Origin: Morinoia aosen
Lineage: Eukaryota; Arthropoda; Malacostraca; Amphipoda; Talitridae
DNA: 64,000 bases
Reading direction: 5' to 3'
Assembly (NCBI GenBank): GCA_030386875.1
Contig: CM059580.1
Span: forward strand, 4,350,618 to 4,414,617
Shown here: positions 23,601 through 33,705 of the stretch, piece by piece
Numbering within the stretch: position 1 is the first letter of the stretch
How the letters are laid out: the number at the start of each line of letters is the position of its first letter
Position numbers and translations under genes: made by a program
The notes under the pieces: generated by a model
The model's input: only the letters and a program-made list of their open reading frames with translations
What the model was told of the DNA's origin: nothing
Database searches by the model: none

Positions 23601-24145
23601 ATGCGTCAGGTATAGCAAGGTATCCGGTAATTAACGAGCAAGTATCTGGCAAGTATACGGAAATAACGGCCAAGTGTCCATCAGGTATGACCAAGTATCC
23701 GGTCAAGTCTCTGGTCATGTATCTGGTCAGGTATCCGGTCATCTATCCAATCTTGTATTGAATCAAGTATCCGGTCATGTATCAGGTCAAGCAAATGGTC
23801 AGCTATACGGTCAAGTATCCGTCATGTATCTGGTCTGGTCAGTCAAGTATCCGGTCAAGTATCCGGTGATGTATCAGGTCAATCATTCAGTCAAGTATCC
23901 GGATCAGCATCGTGTCAGGTATCCGGTCGAGTATCCAGTCAAGTACCCAGTCAAGTATCCAGTCAAGTATCTAGTCAAGTATCCAGTCAAGCATCCGGCC
24001 AAGTATCCATCCGGTCAAACATCCAGTCAAGTTTTCGGTCAAATATCCGGTCAAGTATCCGGTTGAGTATCCGGTCAAGTATCCGGTCAGGTATCCAGTC
24101 AGGTATCCGGTCAAGTATCCGGTCAGGTATCCGCCCAAGTATCCG
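23601..24145. repeat. About 12-bp minisatellite GGTCAAGTATCC
   Basis: The words GTATCCGGTCAA and variants repeat with slightly irregular spacing (12 bp with indels). It ends 15 bp from the donor site of transglutaminase exon 6. Confidence 0.93.
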
Positions 24146-24159
24146 GTGGAGCCACTCAC

Positions 24160-24312
24160 TATCCGGGAGATTGCCCGCGACACAAGGACCGGGTTTGCCC
24201 GCTCCTCAGGGGCAAGACCGGACCTCTCGAGCAGCAGGACGCAGGCGGGCAAGACAGCGTCGTCGAATTGCCCGAACACCCAATGGCGGCCGCGGTGCGC
24301 GTTGTACCAGAT
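24160..24312 (-). CDS. Transglutaminase exon 6 (start of the catalytic core)
   Basis: 51 codons, phase 0 to phase 0, residues 234-284 of the visible protein. The acceptor is a C-run followed by CAG just above 24312, and the donor is a perfect GTGAGT just below 24160. It encodes HWVFGQFDDAVLPAC, VLLLERSGLAPEERANP and VLVSRAISRI. These are the family's conserved beginning of the core domain, which normally leads into the V-N-S-x-D-D-x-G-V-L segment and then the G-Q-C-W active-site motif. Those following segments are not found in the 24 kb to the left. A 12-bp array begins 15 bp after the donor, and another array lies 13 bp before the acceptor. Confidence 0.95.
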
Positions 24313-24325
24313 CTGGGGGGGGGGG

Positions 24326-24596
24326 GAGTGCCCTTAGTGGTGCCCTTAGTGGTGCCCTTAGTGCCATTGGTGGTGCCCTTAGTGGTGCCCTTAGTGCCAT
24401 TGGTGGTGCCCTTAGTGCCATTGGTGGTGCCCTTAGTGGTGCCCTTAGTGCCATTGGTGGTGCCCTTAGTGCCATTGGTGGTGCCCTTAGTGGTGCCCTT
24501 AGTGCCATTGGTGGTGCCCTTAGTGGTGCCATTAGTTCCCTAAGTGGTGCCCTTAGTCCCCTTGGTGCCCTTAGTGGTACCCTCAGGGGTGCCACT
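24326..24596. repeat. 12-bp-based minisatellite GTGCCCTTAGTG in intron 5
   Basis: GTGCCCTTAGTG alternates with GTGCCATTGGTG, forming larger composite units. On the gene's sense strand it ends in a C-run 13 bp before the exon 6 acceptor. Confidence 0.95.
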
Positions 24597-24599
24597 AGT

Positions 24600-25003
24600 C
24601 ATGAATAAGCCTAAAATAATCGTAATATTAAAGAACCAAGAACAAGAAGTCAGAGGAGAATAAAAATAAGAATTTCACAAATATCAAGAAAAAAAAAATT
24701 TCACAGGACATTTTTTTTTAAATTCAATTTATAGAACAAAATATTATAGAGTCGTTCCATTTTTTTAGTCGAACGCCATTTGCGGGTACACGATATTTCC
24801 AATCACGGATCAGTATTTTTTTGAAGAAAAATTGAGAAAAACGAATTTTCCCAACCTCAAAATTCTAACGTTTTTTTCGAAACTAAATTTTAAATTTGCA
24901 TTTCCTTGAAGCAAATTGAATTATTTCCTGTTAAAAAATACCCTGCAATTTTAATAAAAATGATACTTTATTCCAATCGAGCCTGACACACACCACCTGG
25001 TAC
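24600..25003. other. AT-rich unique intron sequence
   Basis: Single-copy AT-rich sequence inside transglutaminase intron 5. No gene or repeat is recognised. Confidence 0.5.
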
Positions 25004-27398
25004 ACTGGTATACCAAATGCCTCATAACTAACACCAGGACGCCATGACGGTTGGTATATCAAATGCCTCATAACTAACACCAGGACGCCATGACGGTTGG
25101 TACATCAAATGCCTCATAACTAACACCAGGACGCCATGACGGTTGGTACACCAAATGCCTCATAACTAACACCAGGACGCCATGACGGTTGGTATACCAA
25201 ATGCCTCATAACTAACACCAGGACGCCATGACGGTTGGTATATCAAATGCCTCATAACTAACACCAGGACGCCATGACGGTTGGTATATCAAATGCCTCA
25301 TAACTAACACCAGGACGCCATGACGGTTGGTATATCAAATGCCTCATAACTAACACCAGGACGCCATGACGGTTGGTATACCAAATGCCTCATAACTAAC
25401 ACCAGGACGCCATGACGGTTGGTATACCAAATGCCTCATAACTAACACCAGGACGCCATGACGGTTGGTATACCAAATGCCTCATAACTAACACCAGGAC
25501 GCCATGACGGTTGGTATACCAAATGCCTCATAACTAACACCAGGACGCCATGACGGTTGGTATACCAAATGCCTCATAACTAACACCCGGACGCCATGAC
25601 GGTTGGTATATCAAATGCCTCATAACTAACACCAGGACGCCATGACGGTTGGTATATCAAATGCATCATAACTAACACCAGGACGCCATGACGGTTGGTA
25701 TACCAAATGCCTCATAACTAACACCAGGACGCCATGACGGTTGGTATATCAAATGCCTCATAACTAACACCAGGACGCCATGACGGTTGGTATACCAAAT
25801 GCCTCATAACTAACACCAGGACGCCATGACGGTTGGTATATCAAATGCCTCATAACTAACACCAGGACGCCATGACGGTTGGTATATCAAATGCCTCATA
25901 ACTAACACCAGGACGCCATGACGGTTGGTATACCAAATGCCTCATAACTAACACCAGGACGCCATGACGGTTGGTATACCAAATGCCTCATAACTAACAC
26001 CAGGACGCCATGACGGTTGGTATACCAAATGCCTCATAACTAACACCAGGACGCCATGACGGTTGGTATACCAAATGCCTCATAACTAACACCAGGACGC
26101 CATGACGGTTGGTATACCAAATGCCTCATAACTAACACCAGGACGCCATGACGGTTGGTATACCAAATGCCTCATAACTAACACCAGGACGCCATGACGG
26201 TTGGTATACCAAATGCCTCATAACTAACACCAGGACGCCATGACGGTTGGTATACCAAATGCCTCATAACTAACACCAGGACGCCATGACGGTTGGTATA
26301 CCAAATGCCTCATAACTAACACCAGGACGCCATGACGGTTGGTATACCAAATGCCTCATAACCAACACCAGGACGCCATGACGGTTGGTATATCAAATGC
26401 CTCATAACTAACACCAGGACGCCATGACGGTTGGTATACCAAATGCCTCATAACTAACACCAGGACGCCATGACGGTTGGTATACTAAATGCCTCATAAC
26501 TAACACCAGGACGCCATGACGGTTGGTATACCAAATGCCTCATAACTAACACCAGGACGCCATGACGGTTGGTATATCAAATGCCTCATAAATAACACCA
26601 GGACGCCATGACGGTTGGTATACCAAATGCCTCATAACTAACACCAGGACGCCATGACGGTTGGTATATCAAATGCTTCATAACTAACACCAGGACGCCA
26701 TGACGGTTGGTATATCAAATGCCTCATAACTAACACCAGGACGCCATGACGGTTGGTATATCAAATGCCTCATAACTAACACCAGGACGCCATGACGGTT
26801 GGTATATCAAATGCCTCATAACTAACACCAGGACGCCATGACGGTTGGTATACCAAATGCCTCATAACTAACACCAGGACGCCATGACGGTTGGTATATC
26901 AAATGCCTCATAACTAACACCAGGACGCCATGACGGTTGGTATTTCAAATGCCTCATAACTAACACCAGGACGCCATGACGGTTGGTATATCAAATGCCT
27001 CATAACTAACACCAGGACGCCATGACGGTTGGTATACCAAATGCCTCATAACTAACACCAGGACGCCATGACGGTTGGTATACCAAATGCCTCATAACTA
27101 ACACCAGGACGCCATGACGGTTGGTATATCAAATGCCTCATAACTAACACCAGGACGCCATGACGGTTGGTATACCAAATGCCTCATAACTAACACCAGG
27201 ACGCCATGACGGTTGGTATATCAAATGCCTCATAACTAACACCAGGACGCCATGACGGTTGGTATATCAAATGCCTCATAACTAACACTAGGACGCCATG
27301 ACGGTTGGTATACCAAATGCCTCATAACTAACACCAGGACGCCATGACGGTTGGTATACCAAATGCCTCATAACTAACACCAGGACGCCATGACGGTT
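25004..27398. repeat. 46-bp satellite-like array, about 52 highly uniform copies
   Basis: The unit contains CCTCATAACTAACACCAGGA and CGCCATGACGGTTGGTATA. Copies are nearly identical. The main variable site is TATACCAAA versus TATATCAAA, with rare single-base differences. It lies in transglutaminase intron 5, is the longest uniform array in the window, and has no spacers. Confidence 0.98.
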
Positions 27399-27424
27399 AC
27401 CCCCGGTCAAGCCGGTACCCATTT

Positions 27425-28010
27425 CCGACACCTGGGTAGAGTGGGGAATTGTGGCTGAGTTCTCCCTTTTCCCAACGGGGAGAACACCTGGGTAGAGTGG
27501 GCAATTGTGGCTGAGTTCTCCCTTTTCCCAACGGGGAGAACACCTGGGTAGAGTGGGAAATTGTGGCTGAGTTCTCACTTTTCCCAACGGGGAGAACACC
27601 TGAAAAGAGTGGGGAATTGTGGCTGAGTTCTCCCTTTTCCCACCGGGGAGAACACCTGGGTAGAGTGGGGAATTGTGGCTGAGTTCTCCCTTTTCCCAAC
27701 GGGGAGAACACCTGGGTAGAGTGGGGAATTGTGGCTGAGTTCTCCCTTTTCCCAACGGGGAGAACACCTGGGTAGAGTGGGGAATTGTGGCTGAGTTCTC
27801 CCTTTTCCCAACGGGGAGAACACCTGGGTAGAGTGGGGAATTGTGGCTGAGTTCTCCCTTTTCCCAACGGGGAGAACACCTGGGTAGAGTGGGGAATTGT
27901 GGCTGAGTTCTCCCTTTTCCCAACGGGGAGAACACCTGGGTAGAGTGGGGAATTGTGGCTGAGTTCTCCCTTTTCCCAACGGGGAGAACAACTGGGTAGA
28001 ACCAAAAATT
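27425..28010 (-). repeat. 56-bp minisatellite derived from a SINE body, about 10 copies
   Basis: The unit is CACCTGGGTAGAGTGGGGAA plus GCTGAGTTCTCCCTTTTCCC and AACGGGGAGAA. Each unit can form a stem between GTTCTCCC and GGGAGAAC. The sequence immediately to the right (28011-28053) is a diverged single unit attached to the tRNA-like head at 28061-28127. The array therefore looks like an amplified piece of that SINE. Confidence 0.93.
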
Positions 28011-28018
28011 GTAGCCGA

Positions 28019-28053
28019 GTTCTACCTTATTCCAACGGGGAATAAGGTAGAAC
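28019..28053. other. Perfect 15-bp hairpin
   Basis: The arm GTTCTACCTTATTCC (28019-28033) and its exact reverse complement (28039-28053) are separated by a 5-base loop AACGG. It sits between the tRNA-like head and the 56-bp array. Confidence 0.9.
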
Positions 28054-28127
28054 TAAATAAGGTTCCGGGATTCGAACCGCCGACACCCTATGAAGGGCGC
28101 GCTCGCGACCACTCGGCCAGGGTGACC
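28019..28127 (-). mobile_element. tRNA-headed SINE (promoter head and start of body)
   Basis: On the minus strand the head carries a perfect A box TGGCCGAGTGG (28109-28119) and B box GGTTCGAATCC (28068-28078), the internal RNA polymerase III promoter of tRNA genes. From A box to acceptor-like end it is only about 66 nt, and the anticodon arm does not form a proper 5-bp stem with a 7-base loop. I therefore read it as a SINE head and not a working tRNA. The body continues to the left into the hairpin and the 56-bp repeats. It lies in transglutaminase intron 5, in the sense orientation. Confidence 0.75.
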
Positions 28128-28197
28128 CCACAGGGAAAATCAAATTGCAAGCACAATAAAGAAGAGCACCTCCCCAGTAGCTGGGGCATCCTCTCAC

Positions 28198-28262
28198 CTT
28201 CCCCACGTCGTTGAGGACGTACTCCTGACGGTGGCTGTCGTCAGCCATGTACACCTGGTCCT
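28198..28262 (-). CDS. Transglutaminase exon 5
   Basis: 65 nt: two bases complete codon 212 (G from exon 4 plus AG gives Glu) and 21 codons follow, ending in phase 0. The acceptor is a long C-run plus CAG above 28262 and the donor is AAG|GTGAGA below 28198. It encodes DQVYMADDSHRQEYVLNDVGK. This is the segment of the family that follows F-N-P-W and carries the strongly conserved R-Q-E-Y-V-L motif linking the beta-sandwich to the core. The exon is small but unmistakable, and its phases fit both neighbours exactly. Confidence 0.95.
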
Positions 28263-28645
28263 CTGGGGGGGGGGAGGGGGGAGGGAAGGAGAGGGGGGCA
28301 CGGGAAGATAGGGAAGAAGGGGAAAGGGGCAAGGAAAGAAGCGGTAAGGAGGAAGGGGGGTCAGGAAAGTAGGGGTAAGAGGGAAAAAGGGAACAAGAAG
28401 AAAAAAGTTTGTTAGAAGATCCAAACTAGGATAAAAAAGGTACAAACAGTTTTGAGGTTGGCTAGTAATTTGAAAAATTTGCTTCACGCCTTTCAGATGC
28501 ATTAAATTTTTGTCCACATCAAATTTGGGCTTCATTTATACCAAACTTATTTTCGACTCTAATATTTAAATTCTTAAATAATGATATATTACATATAATT
28601 ACGTAAAAATTAATTAAAATTCCCACTTATTCCTAATGCATCCTG
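28263..28645. other. Intron 4 non-array part, including a long polypyrimidine tract
   Basis: Bases 28263-28400 are purine-rich on the plus strand, i.e. a polypyrimidine tract on the sense strand ending at the exon 5 acceptor. The rest is unique AT-rich sequence. Confidence 0.7.
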
Positions 28646-30833
28646 TTTATCATCAAGAGGTGGCCCCATCAAGAAGTGGCCCCATCAAGAAGTGGCCCCA
28701 TCAAGAAGTGGCCCCATCAAGAGGTGGCCCCAACAAGAGGTGGCCCCAACAAGAGGTGGCCCCATCAAGAAGTGGCCCAATCAAGAAGTGGCCCCATCAA
28801 GAAGTGGCCCCATCAAGAAGTGGCCCCATCAAGAGGTGGCCCCATCAAGAGGTGGCCCCATCAAGAAGTGGCCCCATCAAGAAGTGGCCCCATCAAGAAG
28901 TGGCCCCATCAAAAAGTGGCCCCATCAAGAAGTGGCCCCATCAAGAAGTGGCCCCATCAAGAAGTGGCCCCATCAAGAAGTGGCCCCATCAAGAAGTGGC
29001 CCCATCAAGAAGTGGCCCCATCAAGAGGTGGCCCCATCAAGAGGTGGCCCCATCAAGAAGTGGCCCCATCAAGAAGTGGCCCCATCAAGAAGTGGCCCCA
29101 TCAAGAAGTGGCCCCATCAAGAAGTGGCCCCATCAAGAAGTGGCCCCATCAAGAGGTGGCCCCATCAAGAAGTGGCCCCATCAAGAAGTGGCCCCATCAA
29201 GAAGTGGCCCCATCAAGAAGTGGCCCCATCAAGAAGTGGCCCCATCAAGAAGTGGCCCCATCAAGAAGTGGCCCCATCAAGAAGTGGCCCCATCAAGAAG
29301 TGGCCCCATCAAGAAGTGGCCCCATCAAGAGGTGGCCCCATCAAGAGGTGGCCCCATCAAGAAGTGGCCCCATCAAGAAGTGGCCCCATCAAAAAGTGGC
29401 CCCATCAAGAAGTGGCCCCATCAAGAAGTGGCCCCATCAAGAAGTGGCCCCATCAAGAGGTGGCCCCATCAAGAGGTGGCCCCAACAAGAGGTGGCCCCA
29501 ACAAGAGGTGGCCCCAACAAGAGGTGGCCCCAACAAGAGGTGGCCCCAACAAGAGGTGGCCCCATCAAGAGGTGGCCCCATCAAGAAGTGGCCCCATCAA
29601 GAAGTGGCCCCATCAAGAAGTGGCCCCAACAAGAGGTGGCCCCAACAAGAGGTGGCCCCAACAAGAGGTGGCCCCATCAAGAGGTGGCCCCATCAAGAAG
29701 TGGCCCCATCAAGAAGTGGCCCCATCAAGAAGTGGCCCCAACAAGAGGTGGCCCCAACAAGAGGTGGCCCCATCAAGAGGTGGCCCCATCAAGAAGTGGC
29801 CCCATCAAGAAGTGGCCCCATCAAGAAGTGGCCCCAACAAGAGGTGGCCCCAACAAGAGGTGGCCCCAACAAGAGGTGGCCCCAACAAGAGGTGGCCCCA
29901 TCAAGAGGTGGCCCCAACAAGAGGTGGCCCCAACAAGAGGTGGCCCCAACAAGAGGTGGCCCCAACAAGAGGTGGCCCCAACAAGAGGTGGCCCCATCAA
30001 GAGGTGGCCCCAACAAGAGGTGGCCCCAACAAGAGGTGGCCCCAACAAGAGGTGGCCCCAACAAGAGGTGGCCCCATCAAGAGGTGGCCCCAACAAGAGG
30101 TGGCCCCAACAAGAGGTGGCCCCAACAAGAGGTGGCCCCAACAAGAGGTGGCCCCAACAAGAGGTGGCCCCAACAAGAGGTGGCCCCAACAAGAGGTGGC
30201 CCCAACAAGAGGTGGCCCCAACAAAAGGTGGCCCCAACAAGAGGTGGCCCCAACAAGAGGTGGCCCCATCAAGAGGTGGCCCCAACAAGAGGTGGCCCCA
30301 ACAAGAGGTGGCCCCAACAAGAGGTGGCCCCAACAAGAGGTGGCCCCAACAAGAGGTGGCCCCAACAAGAGGTGGCCCCAACAAGAGGTGGCCCCAACAA
30401 GAGGTGGCCCCAACAAGAGGTGGCCCCAACAAAAGGTGGCCCCAACAAGAGGTGGCCCCAACAAGAGGTGGCCCCATCAAGAGGTGGCCCCAACAAGAGG
30501 TGGCCCCAACAAGAGGTGGCCCCAACAAGAGGTGGCCCCAACAAGAGGTGGCCCCAACAAGAGGTGGCCCTAACAAGAGGTGGCCCCAACAAGAGGTGGC
30601 CCCATCAAGAGGTGGCCCCATCAAGAGGTGGCCCCAACAAGAGGTGGCCCCAACAAGAGGTGGCCCCAACAAGAGGTGGCCCCAACAAGAGGTGGCCCCA
30701 ACAAGAGGTGGCCCCATCAAGAGGTGGCCCCAACAAGAGGTGGCCCCAACAAGAGGTGGCCCCAACAAGAGGTGGCCCCAACAAGAGGTGGCCCCAACAA
30801 AAGGTGGCCCCATCAAGAGGCCCCATCAAGAGG
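28646..30833. repeat. 16-bp minisatellite GTGGCCCCATCAAGAG, about 137 copies
   Basis: The 16-bp unit occurs as variants CCATCAAGAA, CCATCAAGAG and CCAACAAGAG. The first dominates the left, the last the right. The array fills about 85% of transglutaminase intron 4, and its last, modified unit contains the donor site of exon 4. All forward frames are free of stops, giving spurious frames of up to 807 codons. Confidence 0.98.
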
Positions 30834-30837
30834 TTAC

Positions 30838-31006
30838 CTTTGCTCCAGGGGTTGAAGAGGATGTAGATGGAGAGGTTCTCGAGGTTGGGGGAGTGGGTGG
30901 GGGGTTTTGGGTCGGTGGGGGAGGGGGGAGCGTAGGTGGGGGGGCGGGGGGACACCTCAGCACTCACCCGCCACAGCCCCACGGGGGCGTTGGCCTCCAC
31001 TTGTAT
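30838..31006 (-). CDS. Transglutaminase exon 4
   Basis: 169 nt: 56 codons (residues 156-211) and one base of codon 212. The acceptor is CTCCTCCCCAG above 31006 and the donor is AAAG|GTAACC below 30838. It encodes IQVEANAPVGLWRVSAEV, then a Pro/Thr-rich stretch of about 25 residues, then LSIYILFNPWSK. The first and last parts are the conserved N-P-A-x-x-x-V-G-x-W and F-N-P-W segments of the N-terminal domain. The Pro-rich stretch replaces a loop of variable length in the family. No AG acceptor is available to make it an intron, so I read it as coding. The donor sequence lies within the first unit of the 16-bp array. Confidence 0.94.
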
Positions 31007-31009
31007 CTG

Positions 31010-31960
31010 GGGAGGAGATTTGGGGAAGGAATATTGAGGCATTTTTGTTTCAGTTGGAGAATTTTTACTCTGAATTGTTTTTATTTTGGGGAAATTTGAG
31101 TTTCGCTTTGAATTATTCTGTTTTGGGGGATTATTTTTGCCTTATTTTCTTTTTTTATTTGGGGGAAATTTTAAATTCGCCATGAATCGGTCTTTGCCTT
31201 TTGGGGAAGGCTCGATATTTACCCCATATTTTTAGTTTATTTTGGGGACATTTGAGTTGTGCTTTGAATAATTCATTGATTTGGGGGGTTTATTTTTACC
31301 CTAAATTGTCTGGTGTTTTAGAAAAAAACTTGGATTTTACCCCGAAATATCCTTCGCTTTCGAGAGGAAAATTGTTTCTTTATTTTGGAATCAATCCAGT
31401 GGGTCCATAGGGAAAGGAATTTATCCCTGAAATTCCCGATTGGGGAATTCCGGGAGTAAAGAATGAAAGACAGAAAAAACGTTTATTTCCAAGTTGCCAC
31501 ATGAGATAGATGCCAACATATTGGCTTTTAAAAGTTTCTTAATATAGGACGTCCTAAAACAAAAAGTTCCATACGAGGAGTACTAATTGACAAACCATCC
31601 GAGGTGTGCAAGTAAATAAGCCATACGAGGCATAATAATAGACAAACTATCAGAGGTGTACAAGTAGATAGACCATACGAGGCATATTAATAGACAAAAT
31701 ATACGAGGCGTACTAGTAGACAGTAGAGATTCTCCGCAGAAATTTCCCGATTGCCGAAAAGCAAACCGTCCTCTTTCAACTTCTTTTTTCTTTTTTTGTG
31801 AAATAGAAACAGGATTTTTAAATCAATCCAAATAAAACAAAACCTGGCGTCAAAAGCTACTTTTATACTCAAAATATACAAATTATTGCCATCGATATAA
31901 AATATCATCTTTGTAAGTGACGTAACGATGGTGAAAGAATCATTTCATGATAAATCTTTG
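31010..31960. other. Intron 3 unique sequence with short repeats
   Basis: T/G-rich sequence with repeated TTTTGGGGAAATTT words (31060-31440). Then about five loose 28-bp repeats with ACCATACGAGGCATA (31560-31730), then AT-rich sequence. No exon is recognised. Confidence 0.55.
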
Positions 31961-31964
31961 ATGA

Positions 31965-32990
31965 TTTAGAACGGAATATGTAGAATTATTTTTGATTTGT
32001 AATGAAATATGTAGAATTATTTTTGATTTGTAATGAAATATGTAGAATTATTTTTGATTTGTAATGAAATATGTAGAATTATTTTCGATATGTAATGAAA
32101 TATGTAGAATTATTTTCGATTTGTAATGAAATATGTAGAATTATTTTTGATTTGTAATGAAATATGTAGAATTATTTTTGATTTGTAATGAAATATGTAG
32201 AATTATTTTTGATTTGTAATGAAATATGTAGAATTATTTTTGATTTGTAATGAAATATGTAGAATTATTTTTGATTTGTAATGAAATATGTAGAATTATT
32301 TTTGATTTGTAATGAAATATGTAGAATTATTTTCGATTTGTAATGAAATATGTAGAATTATTTTCGATTTGTAATGAAATATGTAGAATTATATTTGATT
32401 TGTAATGAAATATGTAGAATTATTTTTGATTTGTAATGAAATATGTAGAATTATTTTTGATTTGTAATGAAATATGTAGAATTATTTTTGATTTGTAATG
32501 AAATATGTAGAATTATTTTTGATTTGTAATGAAATATGTGGAATTATTTTTGATTTGTAATGAAATATGTAGAATTATTTTCGATTTGTAATGAAATATG
32601 TAGAATTAATTTTGATTTGTAATGAAATATGTAGAATTAATTTTGATTTGTAATGAAATATGTAGAATTAATTTTGATTTGTAATGAAATATGTTGAATT
32701 ATTTTTGATTTGTAGTGAAATATGTAGAATTAATTTTGATTTGTAATGAAATATGTAGAATTAATTTTGATTTGTAATGAAATATGAAGAATTAATTTTG
32801 ATTTGTAATGAAATATGTAGAAATTATTTTGATTTGTAATGAAATATGTAGAATTAATTTTGATTTGTAATGAAATATGTAGAATTAATTTTGATTTGTA
32901 ATGAAATATGTAGAATTAATTTTGATTTGTAATGAAATATGTAGAATTAATTTTGATTTGTAATGAAATATGTAGAATTAATTTTGAACA
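31965..32990. repeat. 31-bp AT-rich minisatellite, about 33 copies
   Basis: The unit is GAAATATGTAGAATTATTTT plus TGATTTGTAAT. Units to the right of about 32605 carry TTAATTTTG where the left ones have TTATTTTTG, a clear domain switch. Confidence 0.97.
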
Positions 32991-33239
32991 GAGCAGGGAA
33001 ATATTTTAAAATCTATTCCATTGGAATAAAATATTCAGGGTAATTTTTGCATTACACAGAAAAATAATTTGAGAAATAATACCACAGTAAAAATGGTTAG
33101 GGTAACTTTTTTCTTTTACCGGCGAATATTATAGAAAATTTTGGGGGTAGGGATAAAGCTTTCAAGGCAATAGTTGTGAAAACAAAAAATATTCCGATCT
33201 TTTAAATCGCGAATTAAAAAAATTAACTGAGAATTGGGT

Positions 33240-33560
33240 TAAGAAACCGAAAAGAAAGTTACCCCAACATGAATAGGGTGCAAAAACTGGCGAGGAAGTT
33301 ACCCCAAGAAGTAATTAGTCCCAAAAACCTACAAGAAAATTACCCTAATAGAAATTGGTCGCCTAATCTTACAATTAAATTACCCTAGGAAGAAATTGGA
33401 TGTAACAACTGACCAGAAAGTTACCCCAAGAAAAAATTGGGCACTAAAACTTGCAAGAAAGTTACCCCGAAAGAAGTTACCCCAACAGAAATTGGCCACA
33501 AAAACCGACAAAAAATTTACCCCTACAGGAATTAGGGGCAAAAACCAGAGGGAAAGTTAC
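33240..33560 (-). repeat. Repeats of a splice-donor-like motif next to exon 3
   Basis: On the sense (minus) strand six to seven irregular units of about 33-50 bp contain GGGTAACTTTC or close variants, each followed by a T-rich stretch and CCAATTTC. The true donor of exon 3, GGG|GTAACTTTCC, is the right-most member. The repeats therefore duplicate the donor region into the intron. A further related copy is at about 36913-36935. Confidence 0.75.
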
Positions 33561-33694
33561 CCCAACAGTGACGGAGTTGCCCTGGATTTCGGTGACTCGT
33601 GAGTCCCACTCGTCCTTGGAGGGTCGGTCGAAATCTTTCTTCCCCGACACCGGCAGCACCACACGCGTCCCGTGCAGGGGGTTGGGGCGCGGGC
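33561..33694 (-). CDS. Transglutaminase exon 3
   Basis: 134 nt: two bases complete codon 111 (Gly) and 44 codons follow (112-155), ending in phase 0. The acceptor is CTCCCCCAG above 33694 and the donor is GGG|GTAACT below 33561. It encodes PRPNPLHGTRVVLPVSGKK, a D/E-W-D stretch (KDEWDSRV) and EIQGNSVTVG. These match the family's G-T-x-V-x-x-P-V strand, the W-x-A/S-R strand and the following L-T-V strand of the N-terminal beta-sandwich. The mobile-element repeat at 33706 starts about 11 bp upstream of the acceptor. Confidence 0.95.
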
Positions 33695-33705
33695 CTGGGG
33701 GAGTT

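Noticed and set aside
25004-27398. CRISPR-like regular array
   Set aside because: The 46-bp units abut without unique spacers and the host is a eukaryote.
28061-28127. Functional tRNA gene
   Set aside because: A and B boxes are perfect, but the molecule is too short and lacks a proper anticodon arm. The context is that of a SINE.
28636-31099. Open frames of 645, 724 and 807 codons in three plus frames, and a 331-codon minus frame
   Set aside because: Stop-free 16-bp array in intron 4. Simultaneous openness of all frames indicates absence of stops, not coding. The 3' end of the longest even overlaps transglutaminase exon 4 on the wrong strand.
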